In this document: positions 45,500-60,289 of the stretch, in pieces
Layout of the letters: every line of letters begins with the position of its first letter
Numbering within the stretch: the first letter of the stretch is position 1
From: Scortum barcoo
Lineage: Eukaryota; Chordata; Actinopteri; Centrarchiformes; Terapontidae
Assembly: GCA_023238725.1 (NCBI GenBank)
Contig: CM041552.1
Coordinates: 12,315,147 to 12,379,146 of the forward strand
DNA length: 64,000 bases
Direction of reading: 5' to 3'
Program-made: the position numbers and the translations under genes
The notes under the pieces: generated by a model
What the model saw: the letters and a program-made list of their open reading frames with translations, nothing else
Database searches by the model: none
Told to the model about the DNA's origin: nothing

Positions 45500-45660
45500 C
45501 ATTCACATCTTTTACTCAAGTAAAAGCAGCACTCTGCAAAAATACTCCACTAGTAAAAGTAAAAGTAAAACTTCAGAGTGTTAAAGTATAAAATATTATA
45601 TGGTTATTATTACTGATGCATTAACATGTGAAAACTATTCAAATGTCATAGCTGGTCGAT
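45500..45660 (-). repeat. Dispersed repeat family A, reversed copy
   Basis: TTACTCAAGTAAAAGCAGCA, AATACTCCACTAGTAAAAGT and AAAGTATAAAATATTATA are the reverse complement of the family A 3' end. It is the only copy I see in minus orientation. Confidence 0.55.
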
Positions 45661-45672
45661 GTTAAACTTCTT

Positions 45673-45835
45673 TATATTACAGCTGAAACAAACAATCAGT
45701 CAATTAATCAATTAGTCAGTAATTTTTTTAATCCTTAAATGTGAGGTTTTGATGTTTTTCTATATCAAGTGAAAGTAAACAGAATATCTTTGAACAATTA
45801 GTTGAAGTAAACAAGCAGTGGTTGAAATAACAATT
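45673..45835 (-). repeat. Dispersed repeat family B, reversed copy
   Basis: CAATCAGTCAATTAATCAAT and CCTTAAATGTGAGGTTTTGA are reversed family B. It sits between two family A pieces. Confidence 0.5.
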
Positions 45836-45839
45836 CATA

Positions 45840-46375
45840 AATTACTGTACTGAAGAGCAATTTTGAGGTACTTATACGTGAGTATTTCCATTTTGTTTTA
45901 TGTTATCTGACAGTTTTTGTTACTGGTCACTTTTCAGATTTGACAATAAAACAAAATTTGCTAAGCAAACACTCCAAATTTCTCAAGTGGTTTAACTCAA
46001 CTTATTGTTTGACGCTCAAAGAGTTAAAATCATTCAATATTTTACGAAAAACATCAACTGCAACTTTGGTTTTTCTTCATCCAAACCCCATCAATCATTT
46101 CACAGCCCCTCAGATTAAACCTGTGTCCCTTTGTAGGAGCCCAACCCTTAAATTGGGTATAGGTAATTTAAATCAGCTTCACAACAATAAGACAGTACTT
46201 ACAAATTGATGCATTACTATTGACAATTTAATACTTTAGATACAATTTTATACTTTAGATACTTTATGCACACTGCCTGATAATACGTAATATATTGAAT
46301 CAAGATTTTCACTTAACTTACTCTAAGTAATAGAGTGTTTTTACATTGTGGTGCTTTTACTTTATTTTATTATTT
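45840..46375 (+). repeat. Dispersed repeat family A, nearly full copy
   Basis: CAATTTTGAGGTACTTATAC, GTGAGTATTTCCATTTTG, the hAT-like CAGCCCCTCAGATTAAACC ... GTAGGAGCCCAACCC, and the 3' end GAGTGTTTTTACATTGTGGT occur in family order. Plus orientation. Confidence 0.65.
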
Positions 46376-46400
46376 TGATCCACATCTAGTGTACAAAATA

Positions 46401-46640
46401 GAGTAGATGATCTTAGTTGACAATGAAAATAATTAGTGGAACAAAAGAAAATTGCCAAATATTTCTGATTCTATCTTCTCAAATGTTAATCTTTGCTGGT
46501 TTTCTTCTACTAAAGCAAGTTAAACCTTATTTAATCTAAATATCTGACAAATTTAGTTAACTTTTCAAATTGTGATTTTTCATGATTTCCTGACAGGTCA
46601 CAAACCAAACTATAATTGATTAATAGAGAAAATAATCAGC
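46401..46640 (-). repeat. Dispersed repeat family B, reversed and diverged
   Basis: CTATCTTCTCAAATGTTAAT, CTTTGCTGGTTTTCTTCTAC and TATAATTGATTAATAGAG match reversed family B, as at 60290-60500. Confidence 0.45.
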
Positions 46641-47879
46641 AGGTGAATATTTACTGAAATTATTCTGTTGTAGTCTAACTTTTATATGAATTTTTATCTA
46701 AAAAAATTACAGATGTCAGACAATTGCAGAATAAGGATATATTTTCTTTTAAAATGTAGTGGAAACGGCGTAAAATGGGAATACAAAGGTGAGGAAGTGC
46801 TTAGAAGTAAAACCTGTCTCCAGTCGTCTTTTCTATTCTGATACTGTGGTCTCTGTGAGGGACAGCTGTCCCTCAGGGCTACCTTTCTCTCTCTGTGTCT
46901 CTGAAAGGAAAAAGATGGAGCCCAGACAGACTCAGAGAGGCCCAGAGCACGGGATGTGTTTGCATGCTCAGATGGGTGTGTCCTTCTCACAGTGCGCCTT
47001 TCCTGGTTTGTGTTGTGTGCATAAATGTGGAGCATATCTGTACATGGAAAATGACATGAGGCCAGAAGAAGAGGAGGCCGGCGACAAAACGAGGAGGAAA
47101 GATGGAAACTGAATGGCGGCATGTTTACAGAACCTGAGCGTGTGAGCGAAGCAGCCCTTCCACCTGCTCCCTGATGCTAATTATAATATCGTCATGTTGC
47201 TTTCACACCTCGGCAACGTCTCCGCGCAGCTTCTTAATGCCAAGTGCGCACATTCATGCATCCTGCCACAGGTTTTCACCACCGCCAGAATCTCATCCAT
47301 ACGTTAAACACAGAGGTCAACATGTTTGGTGGAACAGAAACCTGAAGTGCAGCGATACACAAGTAAAACACCCGCGAGGCATCAGAAGCATCACAGCACA
47401 TTTTATCACAGCGAGGACGAGAAAAAAAAGTCCTCAAGGGGAGTGTGGCTTTTACACAACACAGTGCCAGTGCTGGTGGAAATGTTATCTCAAAATAGAG
47501 AGAAGCCAGAAATACTGCTGACGAGCTCCCTGGTTACTATAATACTCCCATAGCAACATGCATTGTGGGAAATATCACAGGCCTGGTTAGATTACTGATT
47601 AGTCACACAGCATCATTATTATAAAAATACTGTGATGGTTTATGACTCCGGCACATTTTCACCTAATATAATTAGTCATGTGATAATCCGACTATTAATC
47701 CACAAGAATAACTGCAGCTGCACATGATCAAATGCTTCTGATGATACAGCAACTGAGCCACTTGATCTAATCAGACACATTAGAAATTATGTAAATGTTA
47801 TTAGTTCTGCTTGTATTTGATCCCAAAAACAAAGTAACAGACAAACTGAAATGTTGCTCTCATCGTGTGGTTGGAAGAA

Positions 47880-47990
47880 GTGTCAGTGGATCATCAATCA
47901 ATGGATAATCCATCTAGTAGTTGTTGAGGTTTTTCACTCACAACTAAAGTGGTGGAGCGACAGACATCGAGCCACAATGCTAGAGTGCAA
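47880..47990 (-). repeat. Dispersed repeat family F fragment
   Basis: ATCCATCTAGTAGTTGTTGA, GGTTTTTCACTCACAACTAA is the reverse complement of a typical internal phrase of family F (a form of it, CTCTCAACTATTGGATTGAA, occurs at 51315). Confidence 0.4.
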
Positions 47991-50900
47991 CTATGAGTTT
48001 TTGTGATTAACAAGAACATTTATATGAATACCAAGTTGATTAATAAACAGTTCTGGGAAGTGATTGTTGTTTAATTGATATAGAGGCCTTGATGAAACTA
48101 TGAAAGCACTAATGAAAACAACTGGGGATTTTTTAATGTCACTCAATGTTCCAGGTTTGAAAGACATCCAGCTAATGTAGGAAAGGACTCCTGCTCCTGC
48201 CTTATTAAGGTGTTTTAAGCACATTAATGACTGGAGCACAGTGGGAATGCCCCAGTTTGTCATCACACTTAAAGGGACGCTGCTGGATTTAGGATGCAGG
48301 ATCCATCCTGAAACTACTGTTATAGCCAAGTATTATTGATCAGCAGTCAAAAACACCTGCCCATTAGCCAGATAGTCACATGTTAAGCCCACAGAGAGCA
48401 GCAGCGTTTTTCTTTCAGTGTGATGAAGTGTTGATTTAACCTTTAAACTGCTGTTCTTTTCTCCATCCTTGGACCCCGACCTCAGCTCAGCCACTGAGTC
48501 ACTGTTCAAACACTGATGGGGGAGTAACCAGCCAGGCTTTAACCCGACTAATGATCTCCAGACTGGTTAGTCAGTGCAGTGAGCACAGGTGACACATTAG
48601 CCAGCGGCCCACTCAAATATTTTAGCACAGAGGAATGCAATCAAAGGTCCTCTGACTGAAGGTATTTTAGTCAGAGCCACTTATATCAAAGTTTATAACC
48701 CCTTAAACAAGCAGAGCAACATGTTTGGTATGTGGAAATTCTGGAAATTCCCTCAGCAGGGCCAACAAAAGACAACCTGCTTCAACAATAAAATTAAGTG
48801 AGCACCTAAATAAAAGATTAGACTAGACAACAGAAAACAAATATTTGGAAACCTGATATGACATTAATAAACGCCGAGGCTGAGCTGGAGCTGGGGGGGT
48901 TGGGGTTGAAGTGTTGAATTTAAATAATCTATTTTTTATCTATTCAAAACTTAATATGATTATAATGGTTAGAAATTCAAATATTATTGCAAGCATGGCT
49001 GATAGTGTAAGCAGATTTCAAGAATTTTATCTGTGAATTATGTTTTAAGATCATGTCAAAAATTCAAACTTTCACCTTTAGGCAGAATCTTTACAAAAGT
49101 GTCAGGCAGTCTTTACCCTACTTCAATACGTTGCCCAAACAACATACGACCATATATATGACCATAATTTTGACAGTTTGTTTGTCTTTTTTCTATGGCC
49201 CTTCTCTCCACATAACAGAGGGATGGATTAAATGGAGTGTAGATTTCAGATGAGCGATGGGTGATTGTATTAGGTAGCTTGAAAGCATGTTCTATCAATG
49301 ATAGGTCCACTTTCAGGTCTGAGCTCACTGGGATTATTTTTTTTATTTGTACAGCAACATATACAACAGACAGCTAATCCCTGACTGTTGGATGCTCCAA
49401 CTCCTCTTCAACTCTTCCCCCAGCATTACTACAAGCCCTCATGTAAGTCAATTTTCCCCTTTGCTTTAGTGGCTAAATTACACCTTTTATTGAGACTGTA
49501 TTGACCTGTATTGTTTTGTATTGTGCTTTGATCCACCGGGATTTCAATTTACCAGCCTTTGTCTCACCTGGTCTCGGCTCCACTAACTACTTTTATTTCT
49601 GACCCTTAATCCACTTGTGGATAATTGGATAAAATAGCTGCTAAAGTTATTTAATTTAATATGCAATTAAGAAAAAGGAACAAACTGACACATAATTAAG
49701 CTAAATGTAAGCATGTATGATTTGTAGTTGCTTTTCATGATTGTTCTGTGGCTTTTTTCTAAACTACAAAAGCTCTGTCTTCCTGTGCTGCCTCGCCTTA
49801 AATGCTGTGAGAGCGACCAATCAGCTGCCAGAGTTTTGGGCGTGGTCACCAGAGCAGTCAGCTGAGAGCGCTGATCTGCCAGATCAGCTGATCAGGGTGC
49901 TTCAGGTTTAGCAACCTGTCAGAGCTGATGCTGCGTGTCTCTGTTCTGCAGGATGCTACTTCAGGGCCCCCAGCACTTTGGTTAAAGTCACTGTCGGCTC
50001 AAGGGAAGCAGAACGTAATTACAAGGATAAATAGCGGGTATACACTCTTTAGGGTTGGACTAAAAATATGTTTTGTCCTTGCGTTGTATCCTGTGAATGA
50101 AGTGGTGAAAATGACTTTCCTTGATTTTTTTTGCTAAAAATACCATGTTCAAAGTCAGGTATCTGTATGTTGAGGAGATTTTTTCTTACCTCGTCTTTTC
50201 CTGAGCTGTTCCTGGTGTTAGCCTTGTGTAGTTTCACTTTTTAAAGAGTATAACAATCTAAGAGTATAATAATCTAAGAAACTATGGACTATTTTGGCAA
50301 AATAAAAAAATCAATACACTTCCTGTAACAAGGAGCAGCACATCTGTATTTCGCACTTGATCTGAATTTCTTCACCAGATGTGAGCCACAGAAGCTCATG
50401 ATAGGGACTCAGTAAAGATATGAAGTTTCACAAATATAAACCTATGACCTACTGTGACTACTGTGTGAAAAATTCAGTCTAAAAACTTATGGTGGGCCTT
50501 CCTTTAATGTCTACCATAAGAGAAAATAATCAAAACCAAACAAAACAATAAAACACATTAAATAATAAGAACACAGCTTGAGATAAACAACCAAGCAAAT
50601 TAAAGCCACACACTTTAGGGCATACATCTCAAAACATACACACTTTAGTGTGTTACCATGAACAGTAAAGGACACACAAAGCCCGACCGGTTTAACTCAT
50701 AATGTCTCCTGTTATTTTGACCAAGCATCAGTTCAGTCTGCTGTGTCATTAACTTGTTGTTATGGTAACAAGGGCAGAGGTCACAGACTGAGCCTGTGAC
50801 GCTGGGAAAGAGGAGAAGAAAGCCCTCATGCCCCTATGAGGACGCTTTGTTTTCTTTTATTTTGTTACTCACTTAAAGGGCCACTCCACTATTTTTTTTT

Positions 50901-51304
50901 TTTTTACCATTTTTTAAATATGCAAGTTCGCAAACTCTCTTAAAGTCCGATACTGCATGGTTGGAATATGCTTTTAAATTCAGTGGACTTTTTTTGGGAT
51001 GAGAGCATCTGTGTGTACATAAATATTCAGTGAGTAATGAAGTATGGCGTTGATTCAAGAAGAGCACCCAAGCATCGACTCATTAGTGTCATCTGTTGTC
51101 TGTCTGCCGCTCGTATCGATACAGGTGTACAGTCATTGTAACTTAACACATCTTATCATCTTACTACAGATACACTCACGGCACGACTGTTCACTGACAC
51201 AGCTCCCTCCACCACCTCCTCCTCATGTGTCATGTTAGTTTTTGGGATTATTGTTTTAACTACAATATAATGTGTTTATTAAGGTGTATTACTATAGTAG
51301 CTCT

Positions 51305-51610
51305 GACTGAAATCTCTCAACTATTGGATTGAATGGATAGATTGCCGTCAAGGTTTGTGCAGACATCAATCCCTATCAGAGGATAAATCTTGCTGATTTA
51401 GGTGATCCCCTCCTCATTCATAGCCATCATCAATTTGTCCAATACCTTCAAAACTTTTCCATCGGCCCTCAGCTGTACTTGATGTTTACTGTTAATTACG
51501 TAAAGATAGCATGCTAAACTAGGATGGTAACTGTGGTAAACATGATACCTGGTATCATTCTGATGTTAGCTTTTAGCTCAAAGTACAGCCTCACACAGCT
51601 GTAGACCTGT
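51305..51610 (+). repeat. Dispersed repeat family F
   Basis: CTCTCAACTATTGGATTGAA, CAAGGTTTGTGCAGACAT, TCAGCTGTACTTGATGTTTA, TAGCATGCTAAACTAGGATG and TGATGTTAGCTTTTAGCTCA appear in the order of a very common percomorph repeat. It shares its right half (reversed) with 9925-10510. Confidence 0.6.
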
Positions 51611-52794
51611 TTTTATCAAAAACTGTATGTTATTCACATATTGGTAAATGTTCTTTTCTTGTTTCTTCTTTCTGTTGTCTTGCACCCTTGAAAGAACTTT
51701 TTGAGGTTTTAAAGGTATTTAGGATTTGTTGGTTGGCATTTGTAAATGCAACATCCAAAGTTGGACCCTCTTCTGCAGCTCAAAGCTTCCAGTGGTCCAA
51801 CGTGCTTATGATCTGGCACCTGATGGTTTTTATAAAGTTCTGCATCTTCCATCCTGTGTTTTTTTGGTCCATGCCCAAGTCCATACATTGTTTTTATGAA
51901 AATCCTGCTTGTTATACCTTATTTAATAAGACTGGTATGTTCAATCTTTGACACACCGTATTTGAGGAATAAAGTTCCTAGGAATAGGAATAAAGCAGAA
52001 CATCCTTCATGAAGATTATTTCTGTGAGATTATAAGAGCGGCAGACATGTCCCTTTTTCTCTTTCTAACCCTGTTCTTCTTCCCTTTCCCCTCATCTGTT
52101 TCCATTCCACCCTCCTCCTCTCTCATACACAAACAGGTGTAGCCTGCAGGGTGGAACAGCTGTTGCCGTGGCGCCAAGTCAGCGAATCAGGTCCAGCTCT
52201 CAAACAAACCCCTGACAGACTCTCTCAGATGCCTCCCTCTAACTCTCCACAGCACATAACACCTTCATAGCTTCATCCAACTAACTCATCCTGCTGCATG
52301 CTCAAAGCTGCCCCTTCTTTAGGCACCACACCACCATCACCACCTCAGTGCTGGTCCCAGCTGCACGTCAGGGAGACAGATAAAGAAACTTGACTGACGT
52401 GACAGCGAGCCGACGGTGCATCAACACAGATGAGATACAAGCCCGTGGGATGCTGCGCAGCCAACCCCCCGCCCCGCAGGCCCGGCGTCTCAGTCTCTGT
52501 TTCTGCTTCGGCAAAGATCAAAATCCTCCCAACAAGAAAGTAACCGCCCCCTCCAACCCCACCGCCTTATGACTGTCTCTTCATCTTCCCATCTCCTCTC
52601 CCCCCCCCCATCGTCATCCCCTCTTTGCATCCCTCCCCCTGCTGGTGCCCACTGCTTGGCTGTCTGCTGTTGCAGCTGTCGCCAGCCTGGCGACGATCAC
52701 AACACACCGGGGAGAAGAAATGGAACAAGAGACGCAGGGAAAGCAAAAGAGTGGAGGGAGTCAAAAAGCAGAGTAACTGAGAGGTAGATTGTGT

Positions 52795-53060
52795 GTACAT
52801 AATGTGGAAGTGAGGAGGGGGGAGAGTAAGAAGATGAGGAGTGGGGGAGGGGAGACAGAGGATGAGAGGAGGAAGGAGGCAAAAAAGGGACAAAAAATGA
52901 CAAGAGGGAGGAGAGGAAGGGCTGCAGAAATGAGGGCAAGAGAGGAAGAACGAAATATTGGGAAGAAGCAGCTGAAAAGGGAGGAAGAGTCAAACCAGAG
53001 AATGAGATGGGGGAGAAAAGGAACAAGCACTGCGAGAAAGAGGGTAATAATGAGTGGATG
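52795..53060. repeat. Purine-rich low-complexity tract
   Basis: GAGGAGGGGGGAGAG-type text over about 265 bases with few pyrimidines. It gives spurious Ser/Pro-rich antisense frames. Confidence 0.8.
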
Positions 53061-56000
53061 AAAAGATGCGGCCTGCTAGAGGTAAAGAGAGATGACTGGA
53101 GGGAGAGCTTTTGTCATTTTCCTGGCAGCACATACCAGATGTCTTTGTAGCTCAATAGGTCTCTCCATTTTCCTTTGGCTTTCACACATCTCGTCTCGTC
53201 TCTCAAGAGATTTCAAGCACAGGAAGACATAAAACATCTCTCCAAACACACACGCACACACACACATTAAAAAAGTTTAAATCCCCCTGCAACTTCAAAT
53301 CCGAGTCAATTTAGTTCAAATACAGCATGAAAAATTCAAACATAAACACACACAGTACCTTTACAGCTTTAAAGCACTTAAAAAAATATCCATCAAAACC
53401 ACTCAGTTTCGTTACCTAAAAGCTGAAAAACATAGCAGTGTGGAAACTGTTACAGCAGATAGCACTTCTATCTATCACATGTGCTGCATTTAGAGCATCT
53501 CAGTACATAAACAACCCTCAATTAAGGCTAAAATCTATCGCACACCAGAGAGCGAGATGTGCCTCGAATCGCTGGGTGTCTTTCCCCTGTTCCTCCATGC
53601 TTTGATATGGAGGTTGTAGTGAGTATGCTCCCATGTCATTGATACCCCGGCTTGGCTCCAATTGTACCACCACAGGCCATCGGGGCTCTAATCCTGAGCC
53701 GCACAGTGGCACAGTTTCACCCTGCAGCATTTCACTTTGTCTCCACACAAATGCAGCTGCCAGATTCGTGTGACCAGGCAGCCTCTCTCTCAGAAGAGAT
53801 TGAGGTATTAAATGAGGCGGCTTTCTCTTGGCTTTTTTTGTGTGGAGTGTGTATGTTAGTGTGTGTGTGTGGTATGAAAAAGGGGAGTACTTACAATGTG
53901 GGAATTCACAAAGTTTGAGCTTTTTCTTTTCTTTTTTTTTTTTTTTGACTGATAAAAGATTTCAACTTTTATGGCTGCTTTAGTTTGACAAATTGCACAG
54001 AGTCAAACTGCTTTTGTGTGCAAAAACTTTTGCAGACAACAAGAATTGCAGTTTTGTTTCCTCTAAGAAGAATCAGGACAAAGTTGACAAAGAAAATCAA
54101 AAGAATCTCCTCTCATCTTGATCACTTTGGTGAATTTTATGCACAATTAACAGACTGCAGATGCATTTTGTCATGAAGCATGATGCTTATAAGCAAACAC
54201 TGATGAAGGTGTCGAATAGTTATGATGAAAAACATCCATCCACAAACCAAAAACAGCTTAATTTAACTTTCCAGTGCTTTTCCAGCCATTGTGAACATTT
54301 GTTTTGTCTTTCAGTATCAGGTGTCTGATTTTAGGTGATTTCTGCAGCTAATCTCACCTGACAGACTTGTTTTAAGGTGGAAAAGACTGAAAATGAAACA
54401 AAATCAGAGTTAAAGATGGTCATTCTCACCAACACCTGAAAACTGAAGATTGACTGCATAGAATGTGTAATAAGAACAATAACATATAGAACTGCCTGCA
54501 TGTCATTTTCATTCATTAAAAATCCATGAGTTATGGATGAGCTGAAGTCTCAGTGGGTCGTCCAGGAATCAAGTCAAGTGTACAACATGACAACATGTTT
54601 ACACGTTAAATCTCTCCAGTAGTAGACGTAAACATTGAATAAAACATTGAGTACTGACTCTCAGGTCTACAGACTCCAAACGTGCAGCGTGCAGTCTGTT
54701 GTCTGACTGAAGTGTCCTCTACTTGACTCCACTATGAAAGTGGGTGAAGGACTTTCAGCTCGGGGGACACCCGGCGCCCTCTCTGCTTGGCCTGAGTCCC
54801 CACTCCCCGTGCCAGGCTGCTGGCAAACAACAATGACCCTCTAACAGCCGAGTCAACGGCCACCGAACATACAACAGCCCAGGAGGTGCCAATGTGAGTG
54901 TGAGTGTGTAACATTACTGTGTTTATCACTTTGTCTGATATATAATGTGTGTCTTTTCTAACTCTAGTAGCAAGAAACACAAAGTCATATTGTGCCAATA
55001 TCCAGGAGCATTATTCCACAGGAATCAATTGATAAAGTACAAAAACACACACACACACAAATGTATTGAGCTGACTGAAGAGCTTAGGCCACTGTCTGTG
55101 GCATCTAATCGTAGTGTTCACTGCACTACTGTTTGCTTGTCTCCTGACTGAGTGTAAAGTAAAATACTATGTGAGCTTGTTTTGCAGATAAGAGCTGAGA
55201 AACACCAGAAGATATAAGATTCAGCCTTCTGTGTCTTTATGCATACACACTGCACAAATATAATCCACTGGCGCTCAGTATGTGTTTGCATGTAATCGTT
55301 TGTTGTGTGTGGAAACAGTTTCAGGACCAAAATGTAACAAAATTTTAATGAACATTTGAACAGAGATCACAAGTGCTAAATCAGACCACAGTATGATGTA
55401 GATCCAATTCAATGTTGTGAGTTTACAATTACAACTGTTGCTCAATTCATAATGTACAACAACATGCAGCAGAAGAGTGTGTGAATGTGTGTCAGTGTGT
55501 TTGGCAGGACCACAGAGAGCTGAGCTGCAGTACAGTGAAACAGAGCCGGGAGTCATCACAGTTAACTGGCTTCAAATCAACTTTTTATTGACCAGTGGAG
55601 AAAATAATTGTGTGTGTATGTGTGTGTTTGTGTGTGTGTGTGTGTAAAAGCGTGCATGCATATTCATTCATTTGTAATGATGCAGCCATTGACTGGTGTT
55701 GCTGTGTGTCTCACTCAGTGAGAGAGACTGAAACTCAGCAGTGTGCCCTTCTGACAGCGAGGCAATACAAACATCTGCGAGCAGTGTGGCCGAGTTCACA
55801 TGCTGCCAGAGACCTGAACACAGTCCAAAGTCCTTCTAACTATCCACACTCTCTCACTCTTCCCTGTTTTATCAGCCTGACTTTTCGTTCGATGTCAAGC
55901 TGAATCTTCAGTCCACTACTACGACAACTCCTGATAAAAATAAAGTAAAATCAACCCTCACACAGTATGTATCACATCTTGTGGCGGCATTCTGGTTTGA

Positions 56001-59000
56001 TGAGGCAACTGTCGGTTTTCTTTCTGCTGTTGAAGCTGCCAAAGTAACATTGCTGGTCTAGAATTAAAGCCTTGATCGTAAGACAGAGCTGACATACATT
56101 TTTATTAACATCTGTATGCTATATCTAGTCAGTATGTTGTTAAAATTTCTTTTATGTATTATGTATTACAAACTCTGCACATGCTGGTCTTCATTTGGTT
56201 GCAATTGTTCTATAATCAGTGTATTCGACTTGAGCTTGAAGTGTATTGGTATAATGAGGCCAACAGTACAGACAGAAATAGATAGTGGAAAACTGCAGCC
56301 TACAGTCCATCAAGACTGTTAGCCTTAATCTGTATCCAGCTCACTGAGAGAAAGAAGAATGGTTTGACCCTCCTCTCAAACTGGCCTTATACTTCTCCTG
56401 ACTCCTGCCTTTATCGCTCCCTCCCCCCATCCATCTCTTCATTCCCTTTCCCACCCGAGCCTGCAGGGGTTTCTGTACAACCACTGCATTCCTCCTCAGC
56501 TCCTCTACCCATCCATGCCTCAATCCATCTCTCCAGCTCTGTCATTCATTGCCTACAGTTGCCCCTATCTCCCATCCTTTGCCCCCCCCACTCCTCCTGC
56601 AGTGACTCCTGCCATTGTCCTGCTCTCGCTCTGTCTTGGGCTGTTGTGTGAGAATGGGGTCATTGTTGCTCCGTTGCAGCGTGTACACCGAGCAAGTGTG
56701 TGCATGTGTGTGATAGTAGGAGTGTGAGTTACTCTGCTCAAGCGCCAGCGTGGCCTGCTGTCCGACCTCCTTACCCACACAGGCCTACATACTCACACAC
56801 CGAGCATGCAGACGTTCCCCATACAACACAGAAATTCCCACTGGAGCTGTAGTGAATATGTTCCCATCACTATTTTAAAAGTCCTATTTTTCTCTCTAAA
56901 ATGCTCCTAAATTGAACAACAATCAAATATACATCAGGAGAGCACAGTTCAACTGTAAATATGCAGCTGGTGTCAGGATTGGGCTGCAGAAGTTTTAATC
57001 TTAGTAAATGCCAGCTAAATCTGGTTGCACCTTCAAAATTTAAGAAATATCTCATCTATTACAACCTATAGTATGCCAATGGGGAAACTGGTTGCTAGAA
57101 AACATCTGTATCCCAATGCAGCAAAAAGCAATCAACTGACAGGAAGCCATTTTAACGTCACAAGCTGTAGCATAACTTTCAAAGATTTATTAAACTTCAC
57201 TTCCAATCCTTTGTAAATGTCGCTATGATTTGAAATAAGGCATACATGGAGTTAGTAGAATTCATACAGTTTAGGAAATATATGATTATGCTGATGTAGC
57301 TGATACTGTTTAAACTGTTTAAACTAACCATAGCAACTTACTATTTATTTTGAAATTTGAGGTATAACATGTTATTTTTAAAGCCTCTCACTTTACATTG
57401 CTATCAAACAGCAAACATTTTAATCAAGTACGAAGTTAAACGTGATGACTACATCCCATTATTTCATTTACTCTAAATCAGTTCATCAGCAAGCTAACAT
57501 TAGCTTTCTCATTTGGTTTACGTATTATACGTGAAAATATTCCACATCTTTTCATAAATTTTAGGCCTTATTCAACAATCTAATTTAATGACAGCATTTC
57601 AGCAGCTAGCATTCACACTGGCGTTTCCTTAGATATTGCCTTGTCTAGTTTGAGGTGTTACTTTTGTGAATGCAATTTAAAATTTGGTCAGATGTATTCA
57701 ACCTTATCTATAAGCGAGTGATATATTAGCAAGCTGGCATTACCTTCTTCGGTTGGTTCAGTTACCTACAAAACAAGTAAAAGATGGATAAAATGAAGTG
57801 TTTGAGAAACAATGAAGTCATCCCCTTAATTTGCACCTGCCCATTGTTGCCTTGTGTTATGAGCATGAGCCTGAAATAGTAGTGGTGGGTTATTAGTTCA
57901 TTTATGGCTGGTTAGCACTGCTAGGTCTTAATATCTATAAGTAAATAAACAATTAGCTACTATTTTTAAGAATATTATTCTCTGGTATTCAATGTATTGT
58001 TGATGCATACTTTATTTCTACCTACTGGTCAGGCTTGTTTGAGTGTTTGTAAGAGGTTTTACATTCTGGATGGAGATATTTTATAAGACAAAGGTTGTGT
58101 GGACAGATTAGTTTTTTAAAGGGAGAGAAAAAATATCAATATAAAAAAAAAAAGCCTGTATATGGGTTGACTTGGTGTATTTAATTTTATGAACAGCAGC
58201 TCCAGATCTGCATTAAAAAAATGCATGAAATGTGATTTTAAATTGGGTTGGCACAGTAGTAATACGGAAATTTCCATAACTTTTTGGCAAAAGGAAATGT
58301 CTCCAAAAGCCTTATCTTTACATATCATACATTCATATTATTCCTTTCATCCACACACATGAAATACTTCAACACCTTGGGCTAAAAGACGTGCGATAGC
58401 GGTCTCTTCCTCTCTAGTTTTGTGCACTAGTCGAATTGCTAGCTCACACTCCAGTTAGTCACAGTCTCGGCCTCCACTGCTCTGTCTCTCCGAGGGATTA
58501 ACAGCCGGCACTGGCCACCGCTCTAATCCTTTCCTCAACAGACTCGCTCTTTATATTCTCACACACACAGCCAGATGCAGGCTTTTCAATGACTATTTGC
58601 CTTGCTAATCTGTTAACTAGCTATTACAGCACTTGTGCGCAGTGCCGTTGTTGATATCCTGGTTTAAAACATAGACCCAAATGAAAAGGAAAACTCCCAA
58701 AGAATTAGCACTTAATTTGTCTTTTCTTGCTTTGTAATTGAAATACTCTATGAGCAAACAGCATACTTGACAAGCCTGCTTCCAGACACAATTTAGATGG
58801 GTGTTTACTGTGTAAACGTGGCTTCCATTTGAAGCAACAGCAGTCTAAACAGCAGGTAATGTCACCCACGCTCTGTCTTTATTGAGTCTATTGGTCTCTG
58901 CACTTACAGTTCAGCATCATAGAAGCTTCATGTAAAACATATCCACCTTCATTTGTTTTCATAAGCGCTGACTTACAGTAGGGACAACTTATCTAACAGG

Positions 59001-60289
59001 TGTTCAATGGGAAAGATAAATATTAGCTGTATGCATAGAAAATACATAAATGTCCACAGTGAGACATAGTTTATGACACTACTAAGCTGTATGTAAGAGG
59101 AGGCTTCGGGTACAGATATGACCCAGCCTGTGTCTTGCTGCAAGGTAGGTGATCAGCTCACCTGTATTGTCTTACCTGCAGCTGACTCACAGACTCTATA
59201 GGTCTCCATGTGTCAGTGACTCGCATGCATCTTAAAAGGGATCCATGACTCAGTCTCACAGACCAGACCAGAACAACCTCTCAAGGTCCACTTGTTCTGG
59301 AGCTTTTGACCATATCACAGTTTGCTCATTGAACTGTAGATGATCAAGGTTTCTTGTTATTGACAGTGAACTAAAAGTAAATTAATAGACTCCATAAGTA
59401 TGTTAAGCTGAGATCATTTTCAAGGTCAAGAATGTGCTCATGGTGATATGTGATTGATTTTACTGTCGCCACTTTATCAAGAAAAAATGAAGGCCTTTAC
59501 ACAACAACGGTGATCCAAATAAACAGCACAAAATTGCAAATGCTGACTCACCTGACTGTTCGCGTCAAGCGCAATGCAGTTTTCTTACTTTCTTACCCCT
59601 GAAGGGTGCAGGTTAGTCCAAACTGTATCTGCTGGGTCTGATTGTAAAATGTCCAGTCTACAGAATTGGGACTGGATGCAGAATCCATAACCAATACGCA
59701 TATGGACTAGGCCTTTCCTGACTGCGAACAAACTGACATGACTTTGAAAAGCTGACATTAGTTAACGTTGTATGTTGGATCTGGACAGGTTAGCTTCACA
59801 TGGGCTAACATTACAGTAACTCTAGTATGAAATGTTCTACAAAATGAGTCTAAATGATTGACTGGTGGTGACTGATTCATTGGTAGCCAATTAAGCAGGC
59901 ATCCTGGTGGCTTGAGGTTTAGATAATAACACACAAACCGTGACATCCCTTGTTTGCACCCAGTTGCGTGTCCCTCCCTGCAATTGCTGTCAAATTTTTA
60001 CTGTCACATGCCAGTGAAGGTGTAAAATATCTAAATAATCAACTAATCACTATCATTCATAGCTGTAGCTAAGCAATAACAGACAAATACTGATGACTAT
60101 TGATGCTTTCATCTGAGATTTACATACAAAAGAAGTCATTTTTAGTTATATGGATAATTATTGCCAATATGGTGACATTCATTTGTTCGTTTATTTTACT
60201 CAACTACCACCTACTGACTTTTGGTTCATAAAATGATATTATATCTATATATAAGAATCATTCACTTAATTTCAAAATAAACTTCAACA

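Noticed and set aside
46694..47122. 142-codon minus-strand frame and overlapping plus-strand frame in map3k10 intron 1
   Set aside because: Checked as a possible missing MLK2 first exon. It has no SH3 or kinase motifs and no family resemblance.
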